This document shows, one piece after another, positions 53,094-61,700 of a DNA stretch of 64,000 bases (its first letter is position 1; every line of letters starts with the position of its first letter). This DNA comes from Mangrovimonas spongiae (GTDB lineage Bacteria > Bacteroidota > Bacteroidia > Flavobacteriales > Flavobacteriaceae). The translations under genes and the position numbers were made by a program. The stretch covers positions 62,001 to 126,000 of the forward strand of contig NZ_RWBG01000002.1 of the NCBI RefSeq assembly GCF_003944795.1, in the 5' to 3' direction. The notes under the pieces are model-generated. The model searched no databases. It had not been told where the DNA came from and saw nothing but the letters and a program-made list of their open reading frames with translations.

Positions 53094-53303
53094 TTAAATA
53101 CTATCTAATGCTTTCATAGCTTCTTCGAGCTCTTTGGCATCTTCATTTACATCTTCTGATGCTTTTTCAACTTCGGCTTCAACACTTTCTATTTGCTCAA
53201 CAGTAGCTTGAACCTCTTCTGCTTCTTGTTCTTTTTTTTCGTCCCTGCACGAAAACACAAAAATTACAGACAATAGTAATATAACTTTAAAAGTTGTTTT
53301 CAT
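53094..53303 (-). CDS. Small acidic coiled-coil lipoprotein
   Basis: A 69-residue protein with a lipobox FVFSC (Cys about residue 19), followed by a stretch of Glu-rich heptads (about 25-69) that should form one acidic helix. Not a family I recognise. It precedes the basic coiled-coil exported protein by 20 nt on the same strand; the opposite charges suggest that they could pair, which is inference only. Small size and lack of homologs in memory lower certainty, but the lipobox and codon pattern support a real gene. Confidence 0.65.
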   Translation of the reverse strand: MKTTFKVILLLSVIFVFSCRDEKKEQEAEEVQATVEQIESVEAEVEKASEDVNEDAKELEEAMKALDSI

Positions 53304-53387
53304 AAAAAATTATTTTGAGTGTTATTAATAAAGCTACAAAGTACATATATTTTTTAACATATAAAGAGAGCTTCTAGTCTTCATGTA

Positions 53388-54545
53388 TTAATTATTAAAT
53401 TTTGCTTTTTTACTGCCCTCATACATCACATATTTTACTAAGCGCGATTCTAATTTCCCATTAAACAGCTTTATTTTTCTTGAGGGTCGTAAGCCTACGT
53501 GTTTTAAAGCTTCTAAATTTGAAGTGATAAACCATGCGTCTGTACCGGGATAATTTTGCTTTAACGTATCACCAATATCTTTGTAAAACTGCTCCATCTC
53601 TATAGCCAATCGCTCTCCATAAGGTGGATTAAAGACCATATGCAATCTGCCTTCAACAGGTTTTTCGGTTTTAAAGAAGTCTTCATGTTCAATCGTTATA
53701 AAATCGTCTAAATGGGCGTTTTTTATATTTTCTTTTGCTTTTCTTACTGCCGAAGGCGCTTTATCGTACCCTATAATTTTATAGTGGAAGTCTCTGGTTT
53801 TCTTTAATAACGATTCTTCAATCGTTTCAAACAAATCGACATCCCAATCTTGCCAACGTTCAAAAGCAAACTCTTTTCGCATTAAGTTAGGCGGAATATT
53901 ACAAGCTATCATAGCGGCTTCGGCCAATAAGGTGCCACTGCCACACATAGGATCCATGAAATCGCTTTGTCCGTCCCAACCAGATAACATAATCAGTCCT
54001 GCAGCCAACACCTCGTTAATTGGCGCAATATTAGTTGCTAGTTTGTAACCGCGCTGGTGTAACGATTCTCCAGAACTATCTAAAGAAATGGTACAGCGTT
54101 GCCTATCTATATGGACGTTAATTTTTAAATCTGGGAATCTTAAATCTACATCAGGGCGTTTTCCTGTCGTATCTCTAAACTTATCTACAATGGCATCTTT
54201 AGTTCTTAACGCTACATATTTTGAATGCTTAAACACTTTGGAATGCACCGTAGCATCTACAGCTAAAGTTCCTGTAGGTTTTAGGTATTTTTCCCACGGC
54301 AATTTGTAAACCATTTTATACAAATCATCTTCGTGTCGTAACTGAAAGGTTTTTATTGGTTTTAGGATTTTTATAGCTGTACGCAATCCTAAATTAGCTT
54401 TATACATAAAGCCTTTATCACCCACAAAACTAACATTTCTAACACCTTTTTTCACATCTTGCGCACCAAGCTGTCTTAATTCTTTTGCTAGTAATTCTTC
54501 AAAGCCAAATAAGGTTTTGGCAACCATATTGAAATTATTCTCCAT
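53388..54545 (-). CDS. THUMP-domain class I SAM-dependent RNA methyltransferase (RlmL-like)
   Basis: A 385-residue RNA methyltransferase. An N-terminal ferredoxin-like plus THUMP region (about 1-150) begins MVAKTLFGFEELLAKEL; the catalytic domain has motif I as MDPMCGSGTLLAEA (about 185-198), GYDKAPSAVRKAKEN (about 252) and the NPPY catalytic loop (NPPYGERL, about 290). This arrangement resembles the N-terminal half of E. coli RlmKL, which makes m2G2445 in 23S rRNA. The frame is open to 54593, but MENNFN at 54545 is the family-like start and the minus promoter box at 54573-54566 lies between, excluding the longer one. Confidence 0.9.
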   Translation of the reverse strand: MENNFNMVAKTLFGFEELLAKELRQLGAQDVKKGVRNVSFVGDKGFMYKANLGLRTAIKILKPIKTFQLRHEDDLYKMVYKLPWEKYLKPTGTLAVDATVHSKVFKHSKYVALRTKDAIVDKFRDTTGKRPDVDLRFPDLKINVHIDRQRCTISLDSSGESLHQRGYKLATNIAPINEVLAAGLIMLSGWDGQSDFMDPMCGSGTLLAEAAMIACNIPPNLMRKEFAFERWQDWDVDLFETIEESLLKKTRDFHYKIIGYDKAPSAVRKAKENIKNAHLDDFITIEHEDFFKTEKPVEGRLHMVFNPPYGERLAIEMEQFYKDIGDTLKQNYPGTDAWFITSNLEALKHVGLRPSRKIKLFNGKLESRLVKYVMYEGSKKAKFNN

Positions 54546-54565
54546 TTCTTTTAAAAGATAGAATA

Positions 54566-54593
54566 CAAAAATACAGTATTTTTGCGGCAACAA
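54566..54593 (-). promoter_or_regulatory. Promoter of the THUMP methyltransferase gene
   Basis: On the minus strand TTG (54593-54591), 17 nt, then TATTTTTG (54573-54566). It overlaps and mirrors the divergent promoter at 54577-54585. Confidence 0.7.
54577..54585 (+). promoter_or_regulatory. -7 promoter element of the methyltransferase-ZIP unit
   Basis: TATTTTTGC, 51 nt before the ATG at 54637. Separated from the opposite -7 box by 3 bp. Confidence 0.6.
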
Positions 54594-54636
54594 AAGCTTA
54601 ATTTCACTAAAGAGATTTCTTCTGTTTTAAAAAGGT

Positions 54637-55368
54637 ATGACAAAAAACACAACACAATGGTATGCTTCGTGGTTTGACACACCATATTACCACATTTTAT
54701 ATAAAGACAGAAATTACAAGGAAGCCGAATTATTCATGAATAATCTAACGGCTTATTTAAACCTACCTGAACAAGGCTGTATTTTAGATTTAGCCTGTGG
54801 CAAAGGACGACATTCTATTTTTTTAAATACTTTAGGCTATAATGTGATTGGTGCCGATTTGTCTGAGCAAAGCATTGCCTATGCCAAACAGTTTGAAAAC
54901 GGATCACTAAAATTTAAGGTTCATGATATGTCTCGCCCATTTGGGCAGAAATTTGACGCCGTTTTTAATCTATTTACCAGTTTTGGTTATTTTGATGATG
55001 ATAACGATAACCTAAAAACCATTAAAGCCATAAAAGAGAATTTAAAACCCCATGGCTTTGGGGTAATTGATTTTATGAATGTAAATTATGTCCTTGACAA
55101 TTTAACACCAGAAAGCACCAAAACTATTGATGGTATTACCTTTAATCTTGAGCGCTTTTTTAAAGACGACCATCTTTACAAATCGATTTCTTTTCATGAT
55201 AATGGGCAAGATTTTCAATTCGAAGAACGTGTAAAAGCCTTACATTTGCATGACTTTGAATCCTTTTTTAATGAAGCCGGTATTTATTTATTAGATGTTT
55301 TTGGCGACTATAACTTAAGCAAGTTTAACCCTAAAACATCCGAACGTTTAATTATGATTTTTAACTAA
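54637..55368 (+). CDS. Class I SAM-dependent methyltransferase
   Basis: A 243-residue cytosolic methyltransferase. Motif I is ILDLACGKGRHSIFL (about residues 49-63), followed by VIGADLSEQSI, FDAVFNLFTSFGYF (about 105-118) and FGVIDFMNVNYV (about 141-152). The substrate is unknown; the N-terminus WYASWFDTPYYH is typical of a group in which no activity has been shown. It ends directly before the ZIP gene (no gap). Confidence 0.88.
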   Translation: MTKNTTQWYASWFDTPYYHILYKDRNYKEAELFMNNLTAYLNLPEQGCILDLACGKGRHSIFLNTLGYNVIGADLSEQSIAYAKQFENGSLKFKVHDMSRPFGQKFDAVFNLFTSFGYFDDDNDNLKTIKAIKENLKPHGFGVIDFMNVNYVLDNLTPESTKTIDGITFNLERFFKDDHLYKSISFHDNGQDFQFEERVKALHLHDFESFFNEAGIYLLDVFGDYNLSKFNPKTSERLIMIFN

Positions 55369-56052
55369 ATGATTGCTTATCTTTTTCCCATTTTAGCTGT
55401 TATACTAGGTGTTGTTTTGGTAACTGTTTTTAAACACCAAAAAAGGAGCTATGTAAAACCTTTACTTGGCTTTAGCGGTGCCTTTTTATTAGCTATGACG
55501 CTGTTTGAATTGCTTCCCGAAGTATATCATCATTTAAGTGCCAAACGTACAGGACTGTTCATTATGTTGGGTATCTTGCTCCAAGTTATTTTGGAATTTT
55601 TCTCAAAAGGTGCCGAACATGGTCACATTCATATTCATAAGCATCAAAAAAACCAATTTCCCTGGTTACTTTTTATCAGTTTGTGTTTGCACAGTTTTTT
55701 AGAAGGCTTTCCTATTCACGAACACAACGATATGGTTTACGGCGTGTTAATTCATAAAATTCCTATTGCTATGCTTATTACCTCGTTTTTAATACAGTCT
55801 GGTTTTTCTAAAAAACAAATGATTTTATTTTTAACTGTATTTGCTATCATGACCCCTTTAGGCACCTATATTTCTAATAATACGCATTTAAACGACACAG
55901 TTTTATTAAGTATTCACGCACTAGTAATTGGTATCTTTTTCCATATTGCTACCATTATTTTATTTGAAAACGAAGAAGGGCATAATCATAAATTAAGTTT
56001 TGGCAAACTATTCGCTATTTTATTAGGTATCGCTATTGCATACATTATTTAA
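55369..56052 (+). CDS. ZIP family divalent metal transporter
   Basis: A 227-residue inner-membrane protein with seven to eight hydrophobic helices. His-rich loop GHIHIHKHQKN between helices 3 and 4 (about 85-95), then the metal site of helix 4, LCLHSFLEGFPI (about 107-118), and LIHKIPIAMLI (helix 5, about 127-137) carry the HxxxE and HK(I/V)P motifs of the ZIP family. It should import zinc or iron. It starts on the base after the methyltransferase stop. Confidence 0.9.
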   Translation: MIAYLFPILAVILGVVLVTVFKHQKRSYVKPLLGFSGAFLLAMTLFELLPEVYHHLSAKRTGLFIMLGILLQVILEFFSKGAEHGHIHIHKHQKNQFPWLLFISLCLHSFLEGFPIHEHNDMVYGVLIHKIPIAMLITSFLIQSGFSKKQMILFLTVFAIMTPLGTYISNNTHLNDTVLLSIHALVIGIFFHIATIILFENEEGHNHKLSFGKLFAILLGIAIAYII

Positions 56053-56068
56053 TTAAATTCTATAACCT

Positions 56069-56500
56069 GTGTTTTCAAAAGAAGAATCTAGACAGTTACG
56101 ACAAGACTTTTGGACAAGTTTTGGGAAGTCTTTTCCTAGAAAATGGATTTTGTACAATACCAAAATTAAAGGACTTAGTTTTAAGTTTCATTTTGACACA
56201 AAAAAAGCATTTATCGCTTTAGACCTTGAAGACGATTTGGAAAATCGTATTATGTGTTGGGAAAAATTAGTTGCTTTAAAAACGATTCTTACCAATGAAT
56301 ATTTACCAGATGTTATTTACGAGGAAGCGTATTTCTTAGATAATGGGAAAGAAATTTCCAGAATTTATTTGCCTTTAGAAGGTAAGGTTAGTATTCATAA
56401 TAAAAATAGCTGGCAAGACGTGATGGTTTTCTTTAATACCAACATGATCCTTTTTGAGACGTTTTTTGAAGAATATAATTATTTTTTGGAAACTCGTTAA
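56069..56500 (+). CDS. DUF4268 domain protein
   Basis: A 143-residue protein with the DUF4268 pattern: FWTSFGKSFPRKWILY (about 15-30), KGLSFKFHFD, AFIALDLEDD and a late WQDVMVFFNTNMILFETFF. No signal peptide. The function of this family is not established; some members are fused to nuclease domains. The start is GTG (56069), because this gives the conserved MFSKEESRQL N-terminus and no ATG is near. It is 16 nt after the ZIP gene and probably shares its transcript. Confidence 0.82.
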   Translation: MFSKEESRQLRQDFWTSFGKSFPRKWILYNTKIKGLSFKFHFDTKKAFIALDLEDDLENRIMCWEKLVALKTILTNEYLPDVIYEEAYFLDNGKEISRIYLPLEGKVSIHNKNSWQDVMVFFNTNMILFETFFEEYNYFLETR

Positions 56501-56542
56501 AATAATATATTATTGCAGCATAACTTATAAGAATCAGTCATT

Positions 56543-57808
56543 TTGAAAAAAAGTATCTTTTTTATTTTTTTATTAATTTTATCCGTATCCGTTTTTGGTC
56601 AAGTAACTTTTAAAGAAGGATACTTTATAACCAGTTCAAAAGAAAAAACAAACTGTCTTATAAAAGATATGGGGTGGAAAAATAACCCAACCTCTTTTAA
56701 ATATAAACTTGCAAAAGAAGGAAAAGCACAAACACTAAATATTCAGCAAGTTAACGAATTTTCTATCGATAGACATACTAAATTTATAAAAGCGACTATT
56801 AATATAGATAGATCTAGTGAACACACCAATAAACTAACAAAAACTAAAGACCCAGTTTACAAAGAAGAAACTGTTTTTTTAAAATTACTTGTTGAAGGAA
56901 AAGCTAATTTATACTCTTTTAAAGACGGCGAGATCATTCGCTACTTTTACAGTCTTGACAATTCAACACCCATCATGTTAATTTATAAGAAATACTTAAG
57001 GCCTGTAAGCGATAATGACAATCTTGACAGTCCAAAATATGTACAAGGTGGTAATTTTTACGTTCAAGAAAACAATGAATACAAACAACAAATTTGGGAA
57101 AATTTAAATTGTGATGATTTAGACCTAGAAGAATTAAGACATACTGAGTATAGAGAAAAGTCTCTAATTAAAGTATTTAAAGAATATAATACATGTAAAA
57201 CTAATACTTATACTGTTTACAAGGGCAATAACAAAGCTAAATTGCATTTATCAGCAAAAATAGGACTACAAAGTGCCTCATTAAAAATGTCAAACTCACA
57301 AGCTCCTAGAGATGTTGATTTTGGAAATAATACAAATATTACATTCGGCTTAGAGACAGAATTAGTTTTACCTTTTAATCATAATAAATGGAGTGTTTAT
57401 TTGGAGCCAACTTATCAATCTTATAAATCTGAAGGGCTTCTGTATTATACTAATTACTTTTTACAAAACAAATCTACAAATGTAGAAGTAGAATACGCTT
57501 CAATTGAAATACCTTTTGGTGTAAAGTATTATTCTTTTCTTAGCGAAAAGTCTAAACTATTTCTTAATGCAGCTTATGTTTTTGATGTAGAACTTACCAA
57601 TAAATTTTATTCAGAAGAGAGAAGTGATTTAGTAGATTTAGAAGGTAAATCTAAAGGTAATTTTTCTTTTGGCATAGGTTATAAATATAACAATAGGTAT
57701 AGTATCGAGTTTAGATACCAAACATCTCAAGAGCTACTTGATGAATATGTTTTTTACAATACTGATTATAAGAGTCTTTCCTTATGCTTAGGCTACACTT
57801 TTTTATAA
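56543..57808 (+). CDS. Exported beta-barrel protein (porin-like)
   Basis: A 421-residue protein with a signal peptide (IFFIFLLILSVSVFGQ, cleaved near residue 19). The mature N-terminal half (about 20-210) is beta-rich with no known motif. The C-terminal half (about 225-421) has alternating strands such as LYLEPTYQSY-like and IEIPFGVKYYSF and ends SLSLCLGYTFL, a barrel-type last strand with final aromatic-hydrophobic residues. The start is TTG (56543), needed for the signal peptide. A weak -7 box (TATTATTG, one mismatch) lies at 56508-56515. Ligand unknown. Confidence 0.72.
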   Translation: MKKSIFFIFLLILSVSVFGQVTFKEGYFITSSKEKTNCLIKDMGWKNNPTSFKYKLAKEGKAQTLNIQQVNEFSIDRHTKFIKATINIDRSSEHTNKLTKTKDPVYKEETVFLKLLVEGKANLYSFKDGEIIRYFYSLDNSTPIMLIYKKYLRPVSDNDNLDSPKYVQGGNFYVQENNEYKQQIWENLNCDDLDLEELRHTEYREKSLIKVFKEYNTCKTNTYTVYKGNNKAKLHLSAKIGLQSASLKMSNSQAPRDVDFGNNTNITFGLETELVLPFNHNKWSVYLEPTYQSYKSEGLLYYTNYFLQNKSTNVEVEYASIEIPFGVKYYSFLSEKSKLFLNAAYVFDVELTNKFYSEERSDLVDLEGKSKGNFSFGIGYKYNNRYSIEFRYQTSQELLDEYVFYNTDYKSLSLCLGYTFL

Positions 57809-57866
57809 GAAAAAACTTACTTATACGGGGAATCTACGGAGTACCCATTAAGTAGGAATAAAATGG

Positions 57867-58493
57867 TTAAATAACGTAAAAGAAAATCATGATAAAATGA
57901 CTAATAGCACCTGCTAATACAAAAAGATGCCAAATAACATGATTGTAAGGAATACGATTTATGGCATAAAAAATAATACCTACGGTATAGGCTAAACCAC
58001 CAGCAAAAAGCCACAAAATACCATCGGCTCCTAAAGTATTGGATAAAAAACTAAAATCAAACACTACAAGCCATCCCATAGCGAGATATAACAACACAGA
58101 AAACACCTCGAATTTCCCTGTAAAAAACACCTTAAGCACCACTCCAAAGGCTGCAATACCCCAAACCCACCAAAATAACGACCATCCTTTACTCTGCTCT
58201 AAAGCTATTAAACATACTGGCGTGTATGTTCCTGCGATTAAAAGATATATACTTATATGATCTAGTATCCTGTAAAAATACTTTATTCTTTCACGTTTTG
58301 AATAGTGATATAATGTTGATGCCAAGAATAAAATAATAATAGACAAACCATATGCCACAACGCTAAATAAGCTCCATGGTGTTTTATTACTTTGAAAAAC
58401 AACCATTAAACTTAAAGCCACAACTCCCAAAAGTACACCAAACGCATGCGTTGATGCATTTAGTTTCTCTTCAAAAGGCGTTTGCACTCTCAT
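57867..58493 (-). CDS. Hemolysin III family (PAQR-type) membrane protein
   Basis: A 208-residue inner-membrane protein with seven helices of the PAQR/hemolysin III family. The marks are EEKLNASTHAFG (about 8-19, first conserved His), STLYHYS (about 59-65), LDHISIYLLIAGTYTP (about 78-93) and HVIWHLFVLAGAISHF (about 184-199) with the last His pair. In the family these polar residues suggest a metal-dependent hydrolase; haemolysis in nature is not implied. It starts 9 nt after the DUF4294 stop. Confidence 0.9.
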   Translation of the reverse strand: MRVQTPFEEKLNASTHAFGVLLGVVALSLMVVFQSNKTPWSLFSVVAYGLSIIILFLASTLYHYSKRERIKYFYRILDHISIYLLIAGTYTPVCLIALEQSKGWSLFWWVWGIAAFGVVLKVFFTGKFEVFSVLLYLAMGWLVVFDFSFLSNTLGADGILWLFAGGLAYTVGIIFYAINRIPYNHVIWHLFVLAGAISHFIMIFFYVI

Positions 58494-58502
58494 TTTACTG
58501 TA

Positions 58503-59177
58503 TTATTGATTTACCCATTTATTGGCAAGCTCGTAAAAATCGAAATCTAAGGCCGATTCTTGATATTCTAGTTTCCCGCTTTGAAAATTACGTTGTAATA
58601 TATCTTCAATTAAATAATCTTCTTTATTATTCTCTGGATCGAATTCTTCTTTTAACGAAATATCAAACAATCTGGCTGTACTGTTATACCAAAAGGCGCG
58701 CCAACCGCTACGTAAATCTTTAACCAAATCGAAAGTTGTTACGCCAGTTTGCCTGTGTACTAATTTAGCTAAAATTTGACCTTCGGTTCTTGTTAGTTTT
58801 TTTAATTCTGCTGTAAACTCATCTTCTATATACTTTTGAATAATTTTAGTGTAGCGTTTTTTATCACGCTTATTATCCATGCTTGCCAAACGTTGTGTTA
58901 GTGTTTCCAACCGTTCTGAAGCTAGTTTAGCATAAGGATACACCTTAAGTGTTTTTCGTCTTAAAATAATATAACGGCGCCTATCGTATTTATCTTCAAA
59001 TTTTAGTTTATGAAGTATCATCACCTCTTCTAAATCAATACTTGTTTTAGGAATAGAATCGCCTTCAATAATAATGTATTTTGTTTCAGTAGAATCAATT
59101 TCAGTTTCGGGCATAACCTGTCCATATCCTAAAAAGGACATTATAAAGCACCCTATTGTTATTATTTTTTTAATCAT
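58503..59177 (-). CDS. DUF4294 domain exported protein
   Basis: A 224-residue protein (from ATG 59177) with a signal peptide (KKIITIGCFIMSFLGYGQ) and the DUF4294 region: YDRRRYIILRRKTLKVYPYA (about 67-86), LKKLTRTEGQILAKLVHRQTG-like core (about 130-150, quoted in part: RTEGQILAKLVHRQTG) and DLRSGWRAFWYNSTARLF (about 160-177). Function unknown; typical of Flavobacteriaceae. The open frame extends to 59246 but the signal peptide starts only at 59177. Co-transcribed with hemolysin III. Confidence 0.85.
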   Translation of the reverse strand: MIKKIITIGCFIMSFLGYGQVMPETEIDSTETKYIIIEGDSIPKTSIDLEEVMILHKLKFEDKYDRRRYIILRRKTLKVYPYAKLASERLETLTQRLASMDNKRDKKRYTKIIQKYIEDEFTAELKKLTRTEGQILAKLVHRQTGVTTFDLVKDLRSGWRAFWYNSTARLFDISLKEEFDPENNKEDYLIEDILQRNFQSGKLEYQESALDFDFYELANKWVNQ

Positions 59178-59308
59178 ACGTGCAAAAAACTTCAGTACAC
59201 AATTATCTAAAACTATACCAAAAAAACTACGGTCTAAAATTAACAATTTACAGCCCTATAACCCTTAAAATCGTATTAATATTATTATTTTAGTGCAAAA
59301 TTTTTTTA

Positions 59309-60397
59309 ATGGCAAAACAAAGTATACTTAATAAAAAATCGTTAGACTTTTTAGAACAATATCTTAACAATGCAGCACCAACAGGTTATGAATGGACAGG
59401 GCAAAAGCTTTGGATGGATTACCTAAAACCTTATGTTGATGAATTTATAACCGATACCTACGGGTCTGCCGTTGGCGTGATTAACCCAGAAGCCAAATAC
59501 AAAGTGGTGATTGAAGGACATGCCGATGAAATCTCTTGGTATGTAAATTATATTACCGATAATGGCTTAATTCACGTTATAAGAAATGGCGGTAGCGATC
59601 ACCAAATAGCGCCAAGCAAGGTGGTAAACATTCACACCAAAAATGGCATTGTAAAAGGTGTTTTTGGTTGGCCGGCTATTCATACCAGAAACAAATCGAA
59701 AGAACAAGCTCCAACTATTGAAAACATTACAATAGATGTGGGAGCAAAAGATAAAGAAGAAGTTGAAAACATGGGCGTTCATGTTGGGTGCGTTATTACT
59801 TACCCAGACGAATTTCATGTTTTAAACGGCGATAAATTTGTTTGTCGCGCTTTAGATAATCGTATGGGTGGTTTTATGATTGCTGAAGTAGCACGTTTAC
59901 TTCATGAAAACAAAAAGAAATTACCATTTGGATTATACATCACCAACTCGGTACAAGAAGAAATAGGCTTACGTGGTGCTGAAATGATTACCGAAACCAT
60001 AAAACCAAACGTCGCTATTGTAACCGATGTGACTCACGACACCACTACACCCATGATTAAAAAAGAAAAAGAAGGACATTTAGAGCTTGGCCTTGGTCCT
60101 GTGGTAGCTTATGCACCAGCCGTGCAACAAAAATTACGCGATTTAATCACCGATACGGCCGAAGCTAAAAACATACCTTTCCAACGTTCGGCACTATCGC
60201 GAGCTACTGGAACTGATACTGATGCCTTTGCTTATAGTAATGGCGGCGTGGCTTCAGCTTTAATCTCGTTACCATTACGCTATATGCATACAACGGTTGA
60301 AATGGTACACCGTGATGATGTTGAGAATGTAATTAAGCTTATTTACGAATCGCTTCTTAACATTGAGGAAGGCGATACGTTTTCTTATTTTAAATAG
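59309..60397 (+). CDS. M42 family metallopeptidase (glutamyl aminopeptidase/endoglucanase type)
   Basis: A 362-residue cytosolic co-catalytic metal aminopeptidase of the M42 family. Metal site residues are visible as EGHADEISW (about 72-80), the ALDNRMGG segment (about 182-189), VQEEIGLRGA (Glu pair, about 215-224), VTDVTHDTT (about 234-242) and a late His in YMHTTVEMV (about 330). The length is family-typical. It releases N-terminal residues from peptides. A GAAA-loop terminator follows. Confidence 0.92.
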   Translation: MAKQSILNKKSLDFLEQYLNNAAPTGYEWTGQKLWMDYLKPYVDEFITDTYGSAVGVINPEAKYKVVIEGHADEISWYVNYITDNGLIHVIRNGGSDHQIAPSKVVNIHTKNGIVKGVFGWPAIHTRNKSKEQAPTIENITIDVGAKDKEEVENMGVHVGCVITYPDEFHVLNGDKFVCRALDNRMGGFMIAEVARLLHENKKKLPFGLYITNSVQEEIGLRGAEMITETIKPNVAIVTDVTHDTTTPMIKKEKEGHLELGLGPVVAYAPAVQQKLRDLITDTAEAKNIPFQRSALSRATGTDTDAFAYSNGGVASALISLPLRYMHTTVEMVHRDDVENVIKLIYESLLNIEEGDTFSYFK

Positions 60398-60402
60398 TTA
60401 AA

Positions 60403-60430
60403 ATTCCCACGAAAGTGGGAATCTTTTTTT
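60403..60430 (+). terminator. Terminator directly before the NUDIX start codon
   Basis: An 8-bp stem (60403-60410 with 60415-60422) closing a GAAA tetraloop, followed by C and seven T's. The T-run ends at 60430 and the NUDIX ATG begins at 60431. Confidence 0.8.
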
Positions 60431-60982
60431 ATGACAGATGAACTTATAGATATTGTTACCAAAGACGGGCAGCCAACAGGTAAAACGGCCTTAAAATCTG
60501 TTATTCATAAAAAAGGCTATCATCATAACACAGCTCATTTATGGCTTTATACAACAGCAGGTGAAATCTTATTGGCACAACGCAGTTTTACAAAAGTGAT
60601 TTGTCCTGGACTTTGGGATGTTTCCGTAGCTGGCCATGTAGATGCTGGCGAAACCACAGAACAGGCTATTATAAGGGAAACACAAGAAGAAATAAACTTA
60701 ACCTTACAACAAAGCGACTTACATAAAATAGGTGTATTTCCATGTTTTCAAACTTATGATAATGGTATTATCGACAATGAATTTCATCATACCTTTATAG
60801 CTGAATTACGAGTTCCTTTAAAACAATTAAAGCCCCAAGCTGATGAGGTTGAAAGTTTAAAACTTGTAAGTACAATGGCATTTAAAAGCTTACTGAAAAA
60901 TAGTAAAAACAACAACCATTTTATAGCCTCAAACCTAGATTACTATACCACTATTCTAGACCAAATTAAAATTGTACTTTAG
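60431..60982 (+). CDS. NUDIX hydrolase (isopentenyl-diphosphate isomerase-like, YfcD group)
   Basis: A 183-residue cytosolic NUDIX enzyme. The Nudix box GHVDAGETTEQAIIRETQEE (about 72-91) fits Gx5Ex7REUxEE, with Asn in place of the final Gly. The N-terminus DIVTKDGQPTGKTALKS is of the YfcD/IDI-like type. It would hydrolyse a nucleoside or other diphosphate compound; the substrate cannot be told. The start codon directly follows a terminator, so expression may depend on readthrough from the M42 gene. It ends 4 nt before the PrsW start. Confidence 0.88.
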   Translation: MTDELIDIVTKDGQPTGKTALKSVIHKKGYHHNTAHLWLYTTAGEILLAQRSFTKVICPGLWDVSVAGHVDAGETTEQAIIRETQEEINLTLQQSDLHKIGVFPCFQTYDNGIIDNEFHHTFIAELRVPLKQLKPQADEVESLKLVSTMAFKSLLKNSKNNNHFIASNLDYYTTILDQIKIVL

Positions 60983-60986
60983 CGTT

Positions 60987-61658
60987 ATGAATCTCATCAT
61001 ATTTGCGCTCGCTCCAGTTTTTACCATTATTCTATATATCTACGTTAAGGATAAATATGAAAAAGAACCCAAACTGCTCCTACTCTACAGTTTTTTATTT
61101 GGGGCTTTTGTAAGTATTATCATAACCACGGTTATGTATGTTATTTTCGATTTTATTTTACCGTTAGATAGCTCTGTAGTCTTTCAACAGTTTATAAAAG
61201 CGTTTTTTATTGTTGGATTTACAGAAGAGTTTAGCAAATATATTATTGTTAGATTTTACAATCAGCCAAAACCTGCTTTTAACGAACCTTACGATGGTAT
61301 TATGTATGCCGTTATGGTCTCGATGGGATTTGCCGCCACCGAAAATATCATGTATGTGTTAGATGGCGGCTATAAAACAGCATTACTGCGAGCATTTACA
61401 GCTGTTCCCGCCCATGCCACTTTTGGTATTTTAATGGGCTATTTTATGGGGAAAGCTAAATTTGCCGGTAAAAACAGAGGACTCCTTAATTTAATAGGAT
61501 TACTCCTAGCCATTATTTTTCACGGAGCTTACGATTTCTTCTTGTTTATCGATTTTATTCCTGGCGTTTGGGTTGGTGCTTTTATATCGTTAGCCATAGG
61601 GTTATTACTCTCTAGAAAAGCCATTAAGAAACACCAAAATATCTCGCATTTTAAATAG
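60987..61658 (+). CDS. PrsW family intramembrane metalloprotease
   Basis: A 223-residue membrane protein with about seven helices, homologous to PrsW, the site-1 protease for anti-sigma factor RsiW in Bacillus. It shows the EExxK motif as FTEEFSKY (about 76-83), the PAHATFG segment (about 141-147) and FHGAYDF (about 182-188). Its substrate here is unknown. The open frame goes back to a TTG at 60972, but ATG 60987 gives the family start MNLIIFALAPVF. Confidence 0.87.
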   Translation: MNLIIFALAPVFTIILYIYVKDKYEKEPKLLLLYSFLFGAFVSIIITTVMYVIFDFILPLDSSVVFQQFIKAFFIVGFTEEFSKYIIVRFYNQPKPAFNEPYDGIMYAVMVSMGFAATENIMYVLDGGYKTALLRAFTAVPAHATFGILMGYFMGKAKFAGKNRGLLNLIGLLLAIIFHGAYDFFLFIDFIPGVWVGAFISLAIGLLLSRKAIKKHQNISHFK

Positions 61659-61700
61659 TATTTCTTATGAAGTTTGCCTCTGGTGTTTTAAATTAGTGTT

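Noticed and set aside
57816-57856. Hairpin between convergent genes as terminator
   Set aside because: No T-run follows on either strand.
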